Shown here in pieces: positions 1 to 6,021 of a DNA stretch of 6,266 bases; the stretch's first letter is position 1, and every line of letters starts with the position of its first letter. The notes beneath the pieces are model-generated. The model ran no database searches. It was given only the letters and a program-made list of their open reading frames with translations, and had not been told where the DNA came from. This stretch comes from Bacillota bacterium (GTDB lineage Bacteria; Bacillota; Clostridia; Peptostreptococcales; Anaerovoracaceae). The position numbers were made by a program, and so were the translations under genes. The DNA is taken from contig JAFYKS010000262.1 in assembly GCA_017537495.1 (NCBI GenBank), positions 1-6,266 on the forward strand. The letters run 5' to 3'.

Positions 1-981
1 GGTTCCCAGCTCGTAGTTGAGTCTTTCGATGAGTTCCTGCCCCGGCTGGCTGCCATAGCGCTCAATGAGACCTTCATGGCAAAGCTGGCGCAGATAGGTT
101 TCATTATCCAATCCGTCCGGTGCCGTAAATTCAGGCAGATGGTATTCACCAAACTTAAAGTCCAGATTGCACTGTTCTGCGATGACCTGGGTGTTTGTGA
201 TGGCTTCCGGCACTCCCGCAAAGAGCTTTTTCATTTCGTCTTCGCTCTTCAGGTAGAACTGGTCGTTCGGGAACTTCATCCGGTTCGGGTCATCGATGGT
301 TGTAGCAGTCTGAATGGCCAGAAGTACATCGTGTGCTTCCGCATCTTCCTGCTTCACATAATGGACGTCGTTGGTTGCAACCAGCGGAAGATTCAGTTCC
401 TTCGCCAGGCGCAGCATATTCGGATAAATGTACTGTTCTTCTTCCAGACCCTGATCCTGCAGCTCCAGATAGAAATTGCCCGGACCGAAGATTTCGGAAA
501 GAGCCAGGGCTTCGGATTTTGCACCTTCATAATCGTTGTTCATTAGGCGATACTGTACCTCACCGGCCAGGCACGCGGAAAGACAGATGATCCCGTCGCT
601 GTACATGCGCAGCACATCCTTATCAATACGCGGTTTATAGTAATACCCCTTGGTGAAGCCCAGAGATACAATTTTAATCAGGTTCTGATAGCCGGTTTCA
701 TTCTTTGCCAGCAGCACAAGATGACCCTGGTGTTTGTCCTTATCGGCTTCCTTATCCAGCATCCCACGCTTGGCAGTATAGACTTCGCAGCCGATAATCG
801 GCTTGATTCCCTGCTTCTTGCATTCTTTATAAAAATCAATCACACCAAACATGACACCGTGATCCGTGATGGCCACGCTGTCCATTCCCAGTTCCTTCAC
901 CCGGCGCACCAGATCCTTAATCCGGGCTGCACCGTCCAGCAGGCTGTATTCAGTATGTACGTGCAGATGTGTAAAAGCCAT
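1..981 (-). CDS. dnaE: DNA polymerase III alpha subunit, N-terminal part (PHP domain and start of the polymerase region)
   Basis: Catalytic subunit of the replicative DNA polymerase, acting in the cytoplasm at the fork. The frame is open for all 327 codons and leaves the window at base 1, so only about the first quarter to third of the usual ~1,150-residue protein is present. Residues 5-17 read HLHVHTEYSLLDG, the opening PHP motif; TDHG follows at 39-42, GCE at 64-66, H87, SAC at 135-137 and NDVHY at 204-208. These are the metal-ligand motifs kept in bacterial DnaE PHP domains, so the metal site looks intact, unlike the degenerate site of E. coli DnaE. The last visible residues, ERLNYELGT, match the conserved segment that opens the polymerase module. 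The start is fixed by AAGGAGG eight bases upstream and by the family's MxFxHLHVH beginning. A sigma-A-type promoter lies just upstream. Clostridia usually carry both DnaE and PolC; which one leads replication here cannot be seen. Confidence 0.96.
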   Translation of the reverse strand, partial: MAFTHLHVHTEYSLLDGAARIKDLVRRVKELGMDSVAITDHGVMFGVIDFYKECKKQGIKPIIGCEVYTAKRGMLDKEADKDKHQGHLVLLAKNETGYQNLIKIVSLGFTKGYYYKPRIDKDVLRMYSDGIICLSACLAGEVQYRLMNNDYEGAKSEALALSEIFGPGNFYLELQDQGLEEEQYIYPNMLRLAKELNLPLVATNDVHYVKQEDAEAHDVLLAIQTATTIDDPNRMKFPNDQFYLKSEDEMKKLFAGVPEAITNTQVIAEQCNLDFKFGEYHLPEFTAPDGLDNETYLRQLCHEGLIERYGSQPGQELIERLNYELGT

Positions 982-989
982 AGGTCATT

Positions 990-1034
990 CCTCCTTAATC
1001 TAAATATTTTACCACAGATTGCGTCTTTTGGCAA
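990..1034 (-). promoter_or_regulatory. dnaE promoter and ribosome binding site
   Basis: On the minus strand, TTGCCA (1029-1034) and TAAAAT (1006-1011) are separated by exactly 17 bases, a good match to the sigma-A consensus. Transcription would start near 999, giving an untranslated leader of under 20 bases that contains AAGGAGG (990-996), eight bases before the ATG at 981. One further TTTAGA hexamer (999-1004), identical to the arms of the upstream repeats, sits at the predicted transcription start. Confidence 0.65.
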
Positions 1035-1079
1035 ACAGACGTGTAATATAGAGATATTCTATTTTTTTGCCTCCATGCC

Positions 1080-1259
1080 TCTAAACAAAATCTGTTTTTT
1101 AGAGCTTTTATGCATTTCGCCTTCGATAGTTCTAAATTTTCATGGAGAAATCGGGCCGTTTAGCTCTAATTTGTCCAACAGATCTAAAAAATCCGGGAAT
1201 TATTAGAGCTTCAGCTTCTGAATCCACCTTGGTATCTAAATTTTCTTATAGATTTTAGA
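1080..1259. repeat. Series of degenerate dyads with a 51-52 bp period upstream of dnaE
   Basis: TCTAAA begins at 1080, 1131, 1183 and 1235, intervals of 51, 52 and 52. In three units it is followed by an opposed arm to make a dyad of 24-25 bp: 1080-1103, 1183-1207 and 1235-1259, the last being TCTAAA-N13-TTTAGA. The right arm runs on as TTAGAGCTT (1099), TTAGAGCTT (1203) and TTAGAACTT (1255), again 104 and 52 apart. The second unit keeps only the left arm in register, with a displaced, reversed copy of the right arm at 1162-1169 (AGCTCTAA). Sequence between the arms is not conserved. Together with the dnaE promoter this fills the 311-base gap between dnaE and the small ORF. Function is unknown; helically phased operator sites are my inference. 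Confidence 0.6.
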
Positions 1260-1292
1260 ACTTTTACAGCCAGAATTGCTGCCAGCTCGAAA

Positions 1293-1445
1293 TTATACGC
1301 CGTAACAGCCACCCCGCTCACAAATTTCATCAATCACTCGTGAAATCACAGTCACATCCAGTGTTCCATCCGCATTATCAGCAGTCAAAAACAGATTTTT
1401 CCCCAATGTATAGCCAGCCAGATGATACAATTTAAAGTTTCTCAT
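1293..1445 (-). CDS. Possible small protein of 50 residues, function unknown
   Basis: I do not recognise this protein. The frame is open further upstream, but the ATG at 1445 is the likely start because AAGGAG (1455-1460) lies nine bases before it; another ATG at 1450 in a different frame stops after two codons. The product would be a soluble 50-residue peptide beginning MRNFKLYHLAGYTLGKN and ending ERGGCYGV, with one acidic patch (TADNADGTLD) and two cysteines close together near the C-terminus. There is no signal peptide or membrane segment. It lies upstream of dnaE on the same strand, but dnaE has its own promoter. Its own candidate promoter is an extended -10 (1536-1544), separated from the gene by a terminator-like hairpin. 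Coding status rests only on the ribosome site and the promoter; conservation in relatives would decide it. Confidence 0.45.
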   Translation of the reverse strand: MRNFKLYHLAGYTLGKNLFLTADNADGTLDVTVISRVIDEICERGGCYGV

Positions 1446-1454
1446 TCCATCCTG

Positions 1455-1460
1455 CTCCTT
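1455..1460 (-). promoter_or_regulatory. Ribosome binding site of the 50-codon ORF
   Basis: AAGGAG on the minus strand, nine bases before the ATG at 1445. It favours that start over the longer open frame reaching to 1496, which would place the start codon inside the upstream hairpin. Confidence 0.5.
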
Positions 1461-1472
1461 TCGTGAACAATA

Positions 1473-1524
1473 AAAAAGGCAGCCTGACCGCTGCATTTAC
1501 AATGCATTGTCAGATTGCCTTTTT
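1473..1524. terminator. Long terminator-like hairpin in the leader of the small ORF
   Basis: The hairpin has three stacked stems: AAAAAGGCA (1473-1481) with TGCCTTTTT (1516-1524), CTGAC (1484-1488) with GTCAG (1509-1513), and TGCATT (1492-1497) with AATGCA (1501-1506) around a three-base loop. Small internal loops separate them. Read on the minus strand it is followed by six T (1472-1477), as in an intrinsic terminator. On the plus strand the T run is five. It sits between two divergent genes rather than at a gene end, so it is either an attenuator of the minus-strand transcript, the end of a very short RNA, or a terminator protecting either side from read-through. Confidence 0.6.
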
Positions 1525-1535
1525 CCGCTTATACT

Positions 1536-1544
1536 ATTATAGCA
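1536..1544 (-). promoter_or_regulatory. Candidate extended -10 promoter reading towards the small ORF
   Basis: On the minus strand, TGC-TATAAT is a perfect extended -10 element (TATAAT at 1536-1541). No clear -35 hexamer lies 16-18 bases upstream, which extended -10 promoters can tolerate. Transcription would start near 1529, only a few bases before the hairpin at 1473-1524, so the hairpin would form the 5' end of the RNA. Confidence 0.45.
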
Positions 1545-1582
1545 GATGCAAACTTTGTTTTCTGTACAATTCAAAAATTTAC

Positions 1583-1640
1583 TTTTCACATTTTCCAAAT
1601 CCATGGTACAATACAGACAGAACAAGTACAACTCTGGAGG
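1583..1640 (+). promoter_or_regulatory. Promoter and ribosome binding site of the membrane-anchored EEP-family gene
   Basis: TACAAT at 1607-1612 is preceded by TGG, an extended -10. A weak -35 (TTTTCA, 1583-1588) lies 18 bases upstream. GGAGG at 1636-1640 is eight bases before the GTG at 1649 and fixes that start. Confidence 0.55.
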
Positions 1641-1648
1641 TATTACCC

Positions 1649-2749
1649 GTGTTAAAACCAATAAAATACATCCTGGCTCTGCTGCTGATTCTCATTTTGA
1701 TTATTGGTGGCTATCTGGCCTATGTGTTCACAAGCTATTACCGCATTGAAGACCATCAGCAGCTGGTACCGGAACTGACTTGTGCCACCTTTGGCGAGCT
1801 TTCATGCACAGTGCCCGCAGTAAATGTACCCCTGAACGAAGAGCTGACTGTCACCTCATGGAATATAGGATTCGGTGCCTATACCGATCAGTACAGTTTC
1901 TTTATGGATGGGGGCAAGTACTCCCGGGGATTCAGTGAAGATGCGGTTCTGGAAAATACGAAAACCATGGCAGGAAAGATGGCTGAAATGAAATCAAACT
2001 TTTATCTGGTTCAGGAAGTGGACATCGATTCCACCCGTTCTTACCATATTGACCAGAAACAGCTCCTGACTTATGCCCTTCCTGGCCGAAGCAGCACCTT
2101 TGCACTGAATTATGACTCACCGTATTTGTTCTATCCATTTACAGAACCTCACGGAAAATCCGTGGCAGGCCTTCTGACGCTGACCGATTTTGAAATCAAA
2201 TCCGCAGTGCGCCGCAGTCTGCCGATTCAGGACGATCTGGCCAAACTGGTGGATCTGGACCGCTGTTATACCGTAAACCGTCTGAATACAGAAGACGGAA
2301 ATGAACTGGTGCTCTATAACTTCCACCTGTCCGCTTACACCACCGATCCGACTATCGCCAACCAGCAGCTTGAAGTGCTCTATGAAGACATGACCGCTGA
2401 ATACGCTGCAGGCAATTACATCATCTGCGGCGGCGACTTCAACAAGGACCTGCTTGGTGATTCCGGCAAAATCTTTGGCGTCTCAGGCGAGGACCACAGC
2501 TGGGCTCAGCCGCTTCCTGTAGAGAATATTCCGGAGGGATTCAGTCTGGCTGCACCATTCAATCCGGATGTTCCGGTTCCAAGCTGCCGTAATGCAGACC
2601 GTCCGTGGGACCCGGAAACCAATTTCCAGATTACCATTGATGGATTCATCGTATCCGATAATGTGGAAGTACTGCAGGCTGATGTAGTAGATTACCAGTT
2701 CGCATACTCCGACCATAATCCGGTACAGATGAGCTTTATACTGAAATAA
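1649..2749 (+). CDS. Membrane-anchored endonuclease/exonuclease/phosphatase-family protein
   Basis: A 366-residue protein of the EEP superfamily (DNase I, exonuclease III, inositol phosphatase and sphingomyelinase fold). A GTG start is chosen because GGAGG lies eight bases upstream and the hydrophobic anchor begins at once; a longer open frame runs back to 1463 but crosses the promoter. Residues 8-27 form one hydrophobic segment followed by a presumably extracytoplasmic domain, so it is probably tethered to the outer face of the membrane. All superfamily motifs are visible: SWNIG with N72, VQE with E123, NFHL with H226, GGDFN with D263 and N265, IDGFI with D331, and YSDHNP with D355 and H356. 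The metal-dependent phosphodiesterase site therefore looks complete. The substrate cannot be told from the motifs: nucleic acid, phospholipid or a phosphorylated sugar are all possible. It has its own promoter and a strong terminator, so it is probably monocistronic. Confidence 0.88.
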   Translation: MLKPIKYILALLLILILIIGGYLAYVFTSYYRIEDHQQLVPELTCATFGELSCTVPAVNVPLNEELTVTSWNIGFGAYTDQYSFFMDGGKYSRGFSEDAVLENTKTMAGKMAEMKSNFYLVQEVDIDSTRSYHIDQKQLLTYALPGRSSTFALNYDSPYLFYPFTEPHGKSVAGLLTLTDFEIKSAVRRSLPIQDDLAKLVDLDRCYTVNRLNTEDGNELVLYNFHLSAYTTDPTIANQQLEVLYEDMTAEYAAGNYIICGGDFNKDLLGDSGKIFGVSGEDHSWAQPLPVENIPEGFSLAAPFNPDVPVPSCRNADRPWDPETNFQITIDGFIVSDNVEVLQADVVDYQFAYSDHNPVQMSFILK

Positions 2750-2760
2750 CAAAAACCTCA

Positions 2761-2788
2761 AAGAAGCAGGCCAGCCTGCTTCTTTTTT
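2761..2788 (+). terminator. Intrinsic terminator after the EEP-family gene
   Basis: AAGAAGCAGGC (2761-2771) pairs perfectly with GCCTGCTTCTT (2774-2784), and six T occupy 2783-2788. It begins 12 bases after the stop codon and separates the EEP gene from the promoter of the cwlJ-gerQ unit. Confidence 0.92.
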
Positions 2789-2791
2789 ATG

Positions 2792-2820
2792 CACACAGGC
2801 CGATGCCGCTGCATAAAATA
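2792..2820 (+). promoter_or_regulatory. Candidate mother-cell sporulation promoter (sigma-K-like) of the cwlJ-gerQ unit
   Basis: GCATAAAATA (2811-2820) matches the sigma-K -10 pattern gCATAnnnTA, and CACA (2792-2795), sixteen bases before CATA, matches the -35 pattern mACm. The -10 is also close to sigma-E promoters, but the -35 fits sigma-K better. Transcription would start near 2827, leaving about 25 bases before the ATG at 2852. Mother-cell expression is what is known for cwlJ and gerQ in Bacillus. Confidence 0.5.
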
Positions 2821-2851
2821 AATCAGTACCCGGAAAAACAGGAGGTAAAGT

Positions 2852-3298
2852 ATGCCACTGGATACAAGAGAACTTTTTGCCCGGCTCATTCAATGTGAAG
2901 CCGGCGGCGAGGGCGACAACGGCATGCGGGCTGTCGCCACCGTCATCATGAACCGGGCCACGGTCCCCAACGGAGAATTCAGCAGAATCAACGGAGGAGG
3001 CGGTGATGTCCGGGCGGTCATCACACAGCCAAACCAGTTCGTCTGCATGCGGGAATCCGTCGGCGGCCGTTACAACCCGCAGAACGTCTACAATATGTCT
3101 CCCACTGATGAACATTATGAAATTGTGGACTGGGCACTGTCAGGAGGAAGACTGTTCGGTGTGGATGATTCCCTCTTTTTCTTCAATCCTTACAGCCAGA
3201 CCTGCCCCACCTATTTCCCTACCATGGTCGGCGTCATACATAACCGGGTTGGAGACCACTGTTTCTATTCTCCAACCAGCCTTTATGCCGACACGTAA
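2852..3298 (+). CDS. cwlJ: Spore cortex-lytic hydrolase, CwlJ/SleB family
   Basis: A 148-residue cell wall hydrolase of the SleB/CwlJ (Hydrolase_2) family, which degrades the spore cortex peptidoglycan during germination. Residues 12-35 carry the family signature: CEAGGEG at 15-21, then AVATVIMNR at 27-35. E16 falls where the catalytic glutamate is expected. The C-terminal half shows SLFFFNP (107-113) and HCFYSP (136-141), both typical of the family. There is no signal peptide and no peptidoglycan-binding domain, which fits CwlJ (made in the mother cell and placed in the coat) rather than SleB (exported, two-domain). The length is that of the bare catalytic domain. AGGAGG lies six to seven bases before the ATG. 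The next gene follows after 23 bases and encodes a GerQ-like protein, the known partner of CwlJ. The exact CwlJ assignment rests on the missing signal peptide and on this neighbour. Confidence 0.9.
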   Translation: MPLDTRELFARLIQCEAGGEGDNGMRAVATVIMNRATVPNGEFSRINGGGGDVRAVITQPNQFVCMRESVGGRYNPQNVYNMSPTDEHYEIVDWALSGGRLFGVDDSLFFFNPYSQTCPTYFPTMVGVIHNRVGDHCFYSPTSLYADT

Positions 3299-3321
3299 TT
3301 CAAACCTCAGGAGGTTCACTT

Positions 3322-4014
3322 ATGGCAGCACCATGTTGCACCAATACCGTTACACCACAGATGATCCGGAAAGGCGAGATGCGGATTGGCGACCGCATCC
3401 ATCTCGATGAAGTTCTGGTTTCCGCTCCGTCAGTTTCGTCTTCTGAAGAACAAACACCGCAGGATATGCCTGTATCGGCGGATTTTGCCGGAGAAGGCAG
3501 CCAGCCGGAAACAGTTCCGGTACACAGCACTATGCCGTCATCCTGGCCGCAGCAGCAATCACCTGCTCCGCCGCAGATGCAGCCGCAAATGCCGCAGCAG
3601 ATGCAGCAGCAGAGGCCGCAGAATCAACAGCACCATACGGCTCCCCTTACATACGAACAAATGACTCCTTATATGAGTCTGACCCACATGTCTCCGGGAG
3701 AAAACAGCCCCATGTTTACAGTTCCTCAGACGCCTATGACCACACAGCAGTTCCAGGAAACGGTTGATTCCACCGATGTGCAGTCCTATCTGGGATTCAT
3801 GCGCACGCAGATGGGCCGTTATATGCGTATCGAGCAGCTGATGGGTTCCAATAATATTGAACAGCGATTCGGGTTCCTGGTGGGCCTTGGCACCAACTAC
3901 ATCATTCTGCAGGAAATCACCAGTGGAAATATTATGGTGGTAGACCTGTTTACCATCCGACTGACTTATATTTACTACTCGGACCCTGTGGTGCCGCCAG
4001 GCGTGCCATACTGA
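3322..4014 (+). CDS. gerQ: GerQ-like spore coat protein with a long Pro/Gln-rich linker
   Basis: A 230-residue protein. The C-terminal part, about 153-222, resembles the GerQ domain: a SYLGFMR start, then a run of beta-rich segments including GRYMRI (165-170), NYIILQE (192-198) and LTYIYYS (214-220). In Bacillus GerQ is a coat protein needed for CwlJ to localise, and transglutaminase cross-links it in the coat. Residues 76-103 are almost only Pro, Gln and Met, and the segment from about 40 to 150 is low in complexity. The N-terminal 35 residues (MAAPCCTNTV...) are more ordered and unlike any GerQ part I recognise. The start is supported by AGGAGG at 3309-3314, seven bases before the ATG. It is co-transcribed with the cwlJ-like gene and ends just before a bidirectional terminator. 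The C-terminal similarity is from memory and moderate, so the context carries much of the call. Confidence 0.68.
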   Translation: MAAPCCTNTVTPQMIRKGEMRIGDRIHLDEVLVSAPSVSSSEEQTPQDMPVSADFAGEGSQPETVPVHSTMPSSWPQQQSPAPPQMQPQMPQQMQQQRPQNQQHHTAPLTYEQMTPYMSLTHMSPGENSPMFTVPQTPMTTQQFQETVDSTDVQSYLGFMRTQMGRYMRIEQLMGSNNIEQRFGFLVGLGTNYIILQEITSGNIMVVDLFTIRLTYIYYSDPVVPPGVPY

Positions 4015-4023
4015 AGCAAAAAA

Positions 4024-4053
4024 AGTCCCGCACCACATCGCTGATGCGGGATT
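4024..4053. terminator. Bidirectional terminator between gerQ and the acyl-CoA synthetase
   Basis: AGTCCCGCA (4024-4032) pairs with TGCGGGATT (4045-4053), nine pairs with one G-U, around a 12-base loop. On the minus strand the stem is followed by seven T (4018-4024), which makes it a good terminator for the synthetase gene. On the plus strand the T run is interrupted (CTTCTAATTTTT), so it is a weaker terminator for cwlJ-gerQ. The genes converge on it. Confidence 0.85.
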
Positions 4054-4066
4054 CTTCTAATTTTTC

Positions 4067-5953
4067 TTATTTAGCTGCGTCAGCTTCTCTCGCCTTATCC
4101 TTGGCGATTTCTGCAAAACGTTTAATCTTCATGGTTGTAGTCTTTTCGAACTCATCGTGCTTGATTTCCAGCTTCTTGATGGTCTTGTAGTTGGACAGCT
4201 TACGGTTCACTCCGCGGATCTGTTCCCAGATCACCTTGTAAACTGCCTCTTCATCCAGACCTTCACCGTGGACTTCTGCAATCTTGTCGTAGTCAGGAAT
4301 TACCTTCACGGTGATAACCAGTTCCTTTTCACCGGCAACTTCCTTGCCGTAAACCATACATTCCTTGATTTCAACTACGCTAGCCAGCAGACCTTCGATT
4401 TCTTCCGGATAGATGTTCTTTCCGTTCTGAGTAACAATCACATTCTTGCTTCTGCCGGTGATGTAAACATAATTGTCTGCATCCAGGTAGCCCACGTCAC
4501 CGGTATGGAACCATTCGCCTTCCATTACCTTGGCAGTTTCTTCAGGGTCATTGTAGTAACCCAGCATTACTGTGTCACCGGAGATAAGGATTTCGCCTTC
4601 ACCCTTTTCATTCGGTTCCTGAATCATGGCCTTATTGCACAGTACAACTTTGCCTGCAGAACCAACTCTGCGGTCAAAGTCCGGAGTAACCGCACTGATT
4701 GGTGCAGTTTCAGTCAGACCGTAACCCTGAATGAACCAGATACCGATATCTTCCAGCCATCTTCCTACCTTCGGATCGATAGGAGCTGCTGCAGATACTA
4801 CGATACGCAGATTTCCGCCCAGGCTGGCATGAATGTCCTTGAATACCTTTCTCTTGATATCCACACCGACAGTACGCTTCATGGCATTGGTCATACGAAT
4901 CATGGAGCTCACCATGCCAGACTTGCCGCTCTTTTCGATGGTGGAATTAATCTTCTTGTATAAGGTTTCAATGAGCAGCGGAACAGCCAGCATTACAGTA
5001 GGCTGGGTTTCCTTCATGTCATCCACGATATGTCTCAGACCGCGGCAGATAGAAATGGAACATCCCAATGCCATTGGGAACAGGAATCCGATGGTGGATT
5101 CATAGGTGTGGTGCAGCGGCAGTACGGAGAAGAAACGGTCTTCCGGATATGCCTGAATATATGGTGTAACACCATTTACATTGGCAGCCAGATTGCGGTT
5201 GGACAGCATAACACCCTTGGACTGGGATGTGGTTCCGGAAGTGAACACCAGTACAGCCAGTGCATCCGGATCAATTTCGATATCCAGGAAACTGTGATCA
5301 CCGCAGTCGGTAATTACTTCCCCTTCATTCATTACAAAGTCCAGACCCACGAAACGGCCGTCGATGCCCGCATCAGAGTACATTTCCATGAAGTACTTGA
5401 CGCCCGGACACTTGTTTGCTACCTTTTCCACCTGTCCCTTCTTCTTTGGTGAGAAGATGACAGCGGAAGCTTCAGAACGCTTAATAATGTTTTCCAGTTC
5501 GTTGTCCGGCAGCTCCTTGTCAGTCGGTACTGCAATGCCCGCACCGCAGAGCAGTGCTGCATAGGAAACGTACCATTCGTATGTGGTTTCGCCTACAATC
5601 AGGATTTTTTCACCCTTCAGCTTAAATGCACGTGTAAGACCTGTACCCAGATCCACTACATCCTTGCGGAAGCGCTTGTATGTAACTTCCTCAAACGGTG
5701 CTTTACGATTGAACTTTTCCAGAATGAAGGTGCGTTCTGCGAACATTTCTGTAGAACGGCAGAAAAATTCCTTTACTGTTTTATAGTCTGTGCCTGGATA
5801 GAAACCCTGCTGCACCTGCTTCTTTTTCAGCTCAGCAATCATCTCCGGTGTGTATTCCACATCCAGTTCTTCGATTGTTTCCAGGTGGTTGATTTCTTCC
5901 ATCTTATATTTCGGCAGTCTGAAATTTGGGACTTTTTTGAAAAATCTTGCCAT
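4067..5953 (-). CDS. Long-chain fatty acid-CoA ligase (AMP-binding acyl-CoA synthetase)
   Basis: A 628-residue adenylate-forming enzyme that activates a fatty acid with ATP and joins it to coenzyme A; cytoplasmic or membrane-peripheral. Motifs in order: the phosphate-binding loop TSGTTSQSKG (238-247), LPLHHTYES (278-286), QGYGLTETAP (409-418), WFHTGD (481-486), and GRSKN (500-504) leading to GKNIYPEEIE (511-520). Near the C-terminus EKTTTMKIKR (603-612) holds the expected catalytic lysine, K609. Length and motif order fit long-chain synthetases rather than acetyl-CoA synthetase. The phosphate loop has SQS where GxP is commoner, and M608 replaces the usual glycine before the lysine. The start is supported by AGGGGG seven bases upstream. 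It is probably transcribed alone: it has candidate promoters upstream, converges on gerQ and ends at a shared terminator. Chain-length preference cannot be read from the sequence. Confidence 0.93.
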   Translation of the reverse strand: MARFFKKVPNFRLPKYKMEEINHLETIEELDVEYTPEMIAELKKKQVQQGFYPGTDYKTVKEFFCRSTEMFAERTFILEKFNRKAPFEEVTYKRFRKDVVDLGTGLTRAFKLKGEKILIVGETTYEWYVSYAALLCGAGIAVPTDKELPDNELENIIKRSEASAVIFSPKKKGQVEKVANKCPGVKYFMEMYSDAGIDGRFVGLDFVMNEGEVITDCGDHSFLDIEIDPDALAVLVFTSGTTSQSKGVMLSNRNLAANVNGVTPYIQAYPEDRFFSVLPLHHTYESTIGFLFPMALGCSISICRGLRHIVDDMKETQPTVMLAVPLLIETLYKKINSTIEKSGKSGMVSSMIRMTNAMKRTVGVDIKRKVFKDIHASLGGNLRIVVSAAAPIDPKVGRWLEDIGIWFIQGYGLTETAPISAVTPDFDRRVGSAGKVVLCNKAMIQEPNEKGEGEILISGDTVMLGYYNDPEETAKVMEGEWFHTGDVGYLDADNYVYITGRSKNVIVTQNGKNIYPEEIEGLLASVVEIKECMVYGKEVAGEKELVITVKVIPDYDKIAEVHGEGLDEEAVYKVIWEQIRGVNRKLSNYKTIKKLEIKHDEFEKTTTMKIKRFAEIAKDKAREADAAK

Positions 5954-5991
5954 AATGTTTCCCCCTCGAGTTATTTTTCTCTATGTAAGGT

Positions 5992-6021
5992 TCAGGATTT
6001 ATCGGTTATATAAAACCCTGA
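5992..6021. repeat. Inverted repeat in the leader of the acyl-CoA synthetase gene
   Basis: TCAGGATTT (5992-6000) and AAACCCTGA (6013-6021) are inverted copies matching at eight of nine positions and separated by 12 bases. In the minus-strand RNA they would form nine pairs including one G-U. The spacer contains TATATA (6007-6012), a possible -10. No T run follows on the minus strand, so this is not a terminator. It could be an operator or a leader hairpin. Confidence 0.45.

Noticed and set aside
721..1206. A 161-codon plus-strand open frame covering the start of dnaE
   Set aside because: It is antisense to the conserved PHP domain and crosses the dnaE promoter and repeats. It has no convincing ribosome site.
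1080..1263. The spaced repeats with TTTTAGAGCTT-like arms as a CRISPR array
   Set aside because: The conserved parts are only 6-9 base arms, the 24-25 bp dyads differ internally, the unit is 52 bp, and no cas gene is in the window. Type II repeats that begin GTTTTAGAGCT are longer and near-identical from copy to copy.
1292..1297. TATAAT on the minus strand at the stop codon of the 50-codon ORF as a further dnaE promoter
   Set aside because: No -35 match lies 16-18 bases upstream, and a much better promoter is found at 1006-1034.
1463..1648. An upstream in-frame extension of the EEP-family protein starting at ATG 1463
   Set aside because: It would run through the hairpin and both divergent promoters and has no ribosome site. 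The GTG at 1649 has GGAGG at eight bases and leads directly into the membrane anchor.
3304..3317. AACCTCAGGAGGTT around the gerQ ribosome site as a translation-blocking hairpin
   Set aside because: It is a neat inverted repeat, but only five pairs can form around a four-base loop, too weak to claim control.
4157..4963. A 268-codon plus-strand open frame inside the acyl-CoA synthetase gene
   Set aside because: It is the antisense shadow of a gene with every family motif, and its translation shows no recognisable domain.
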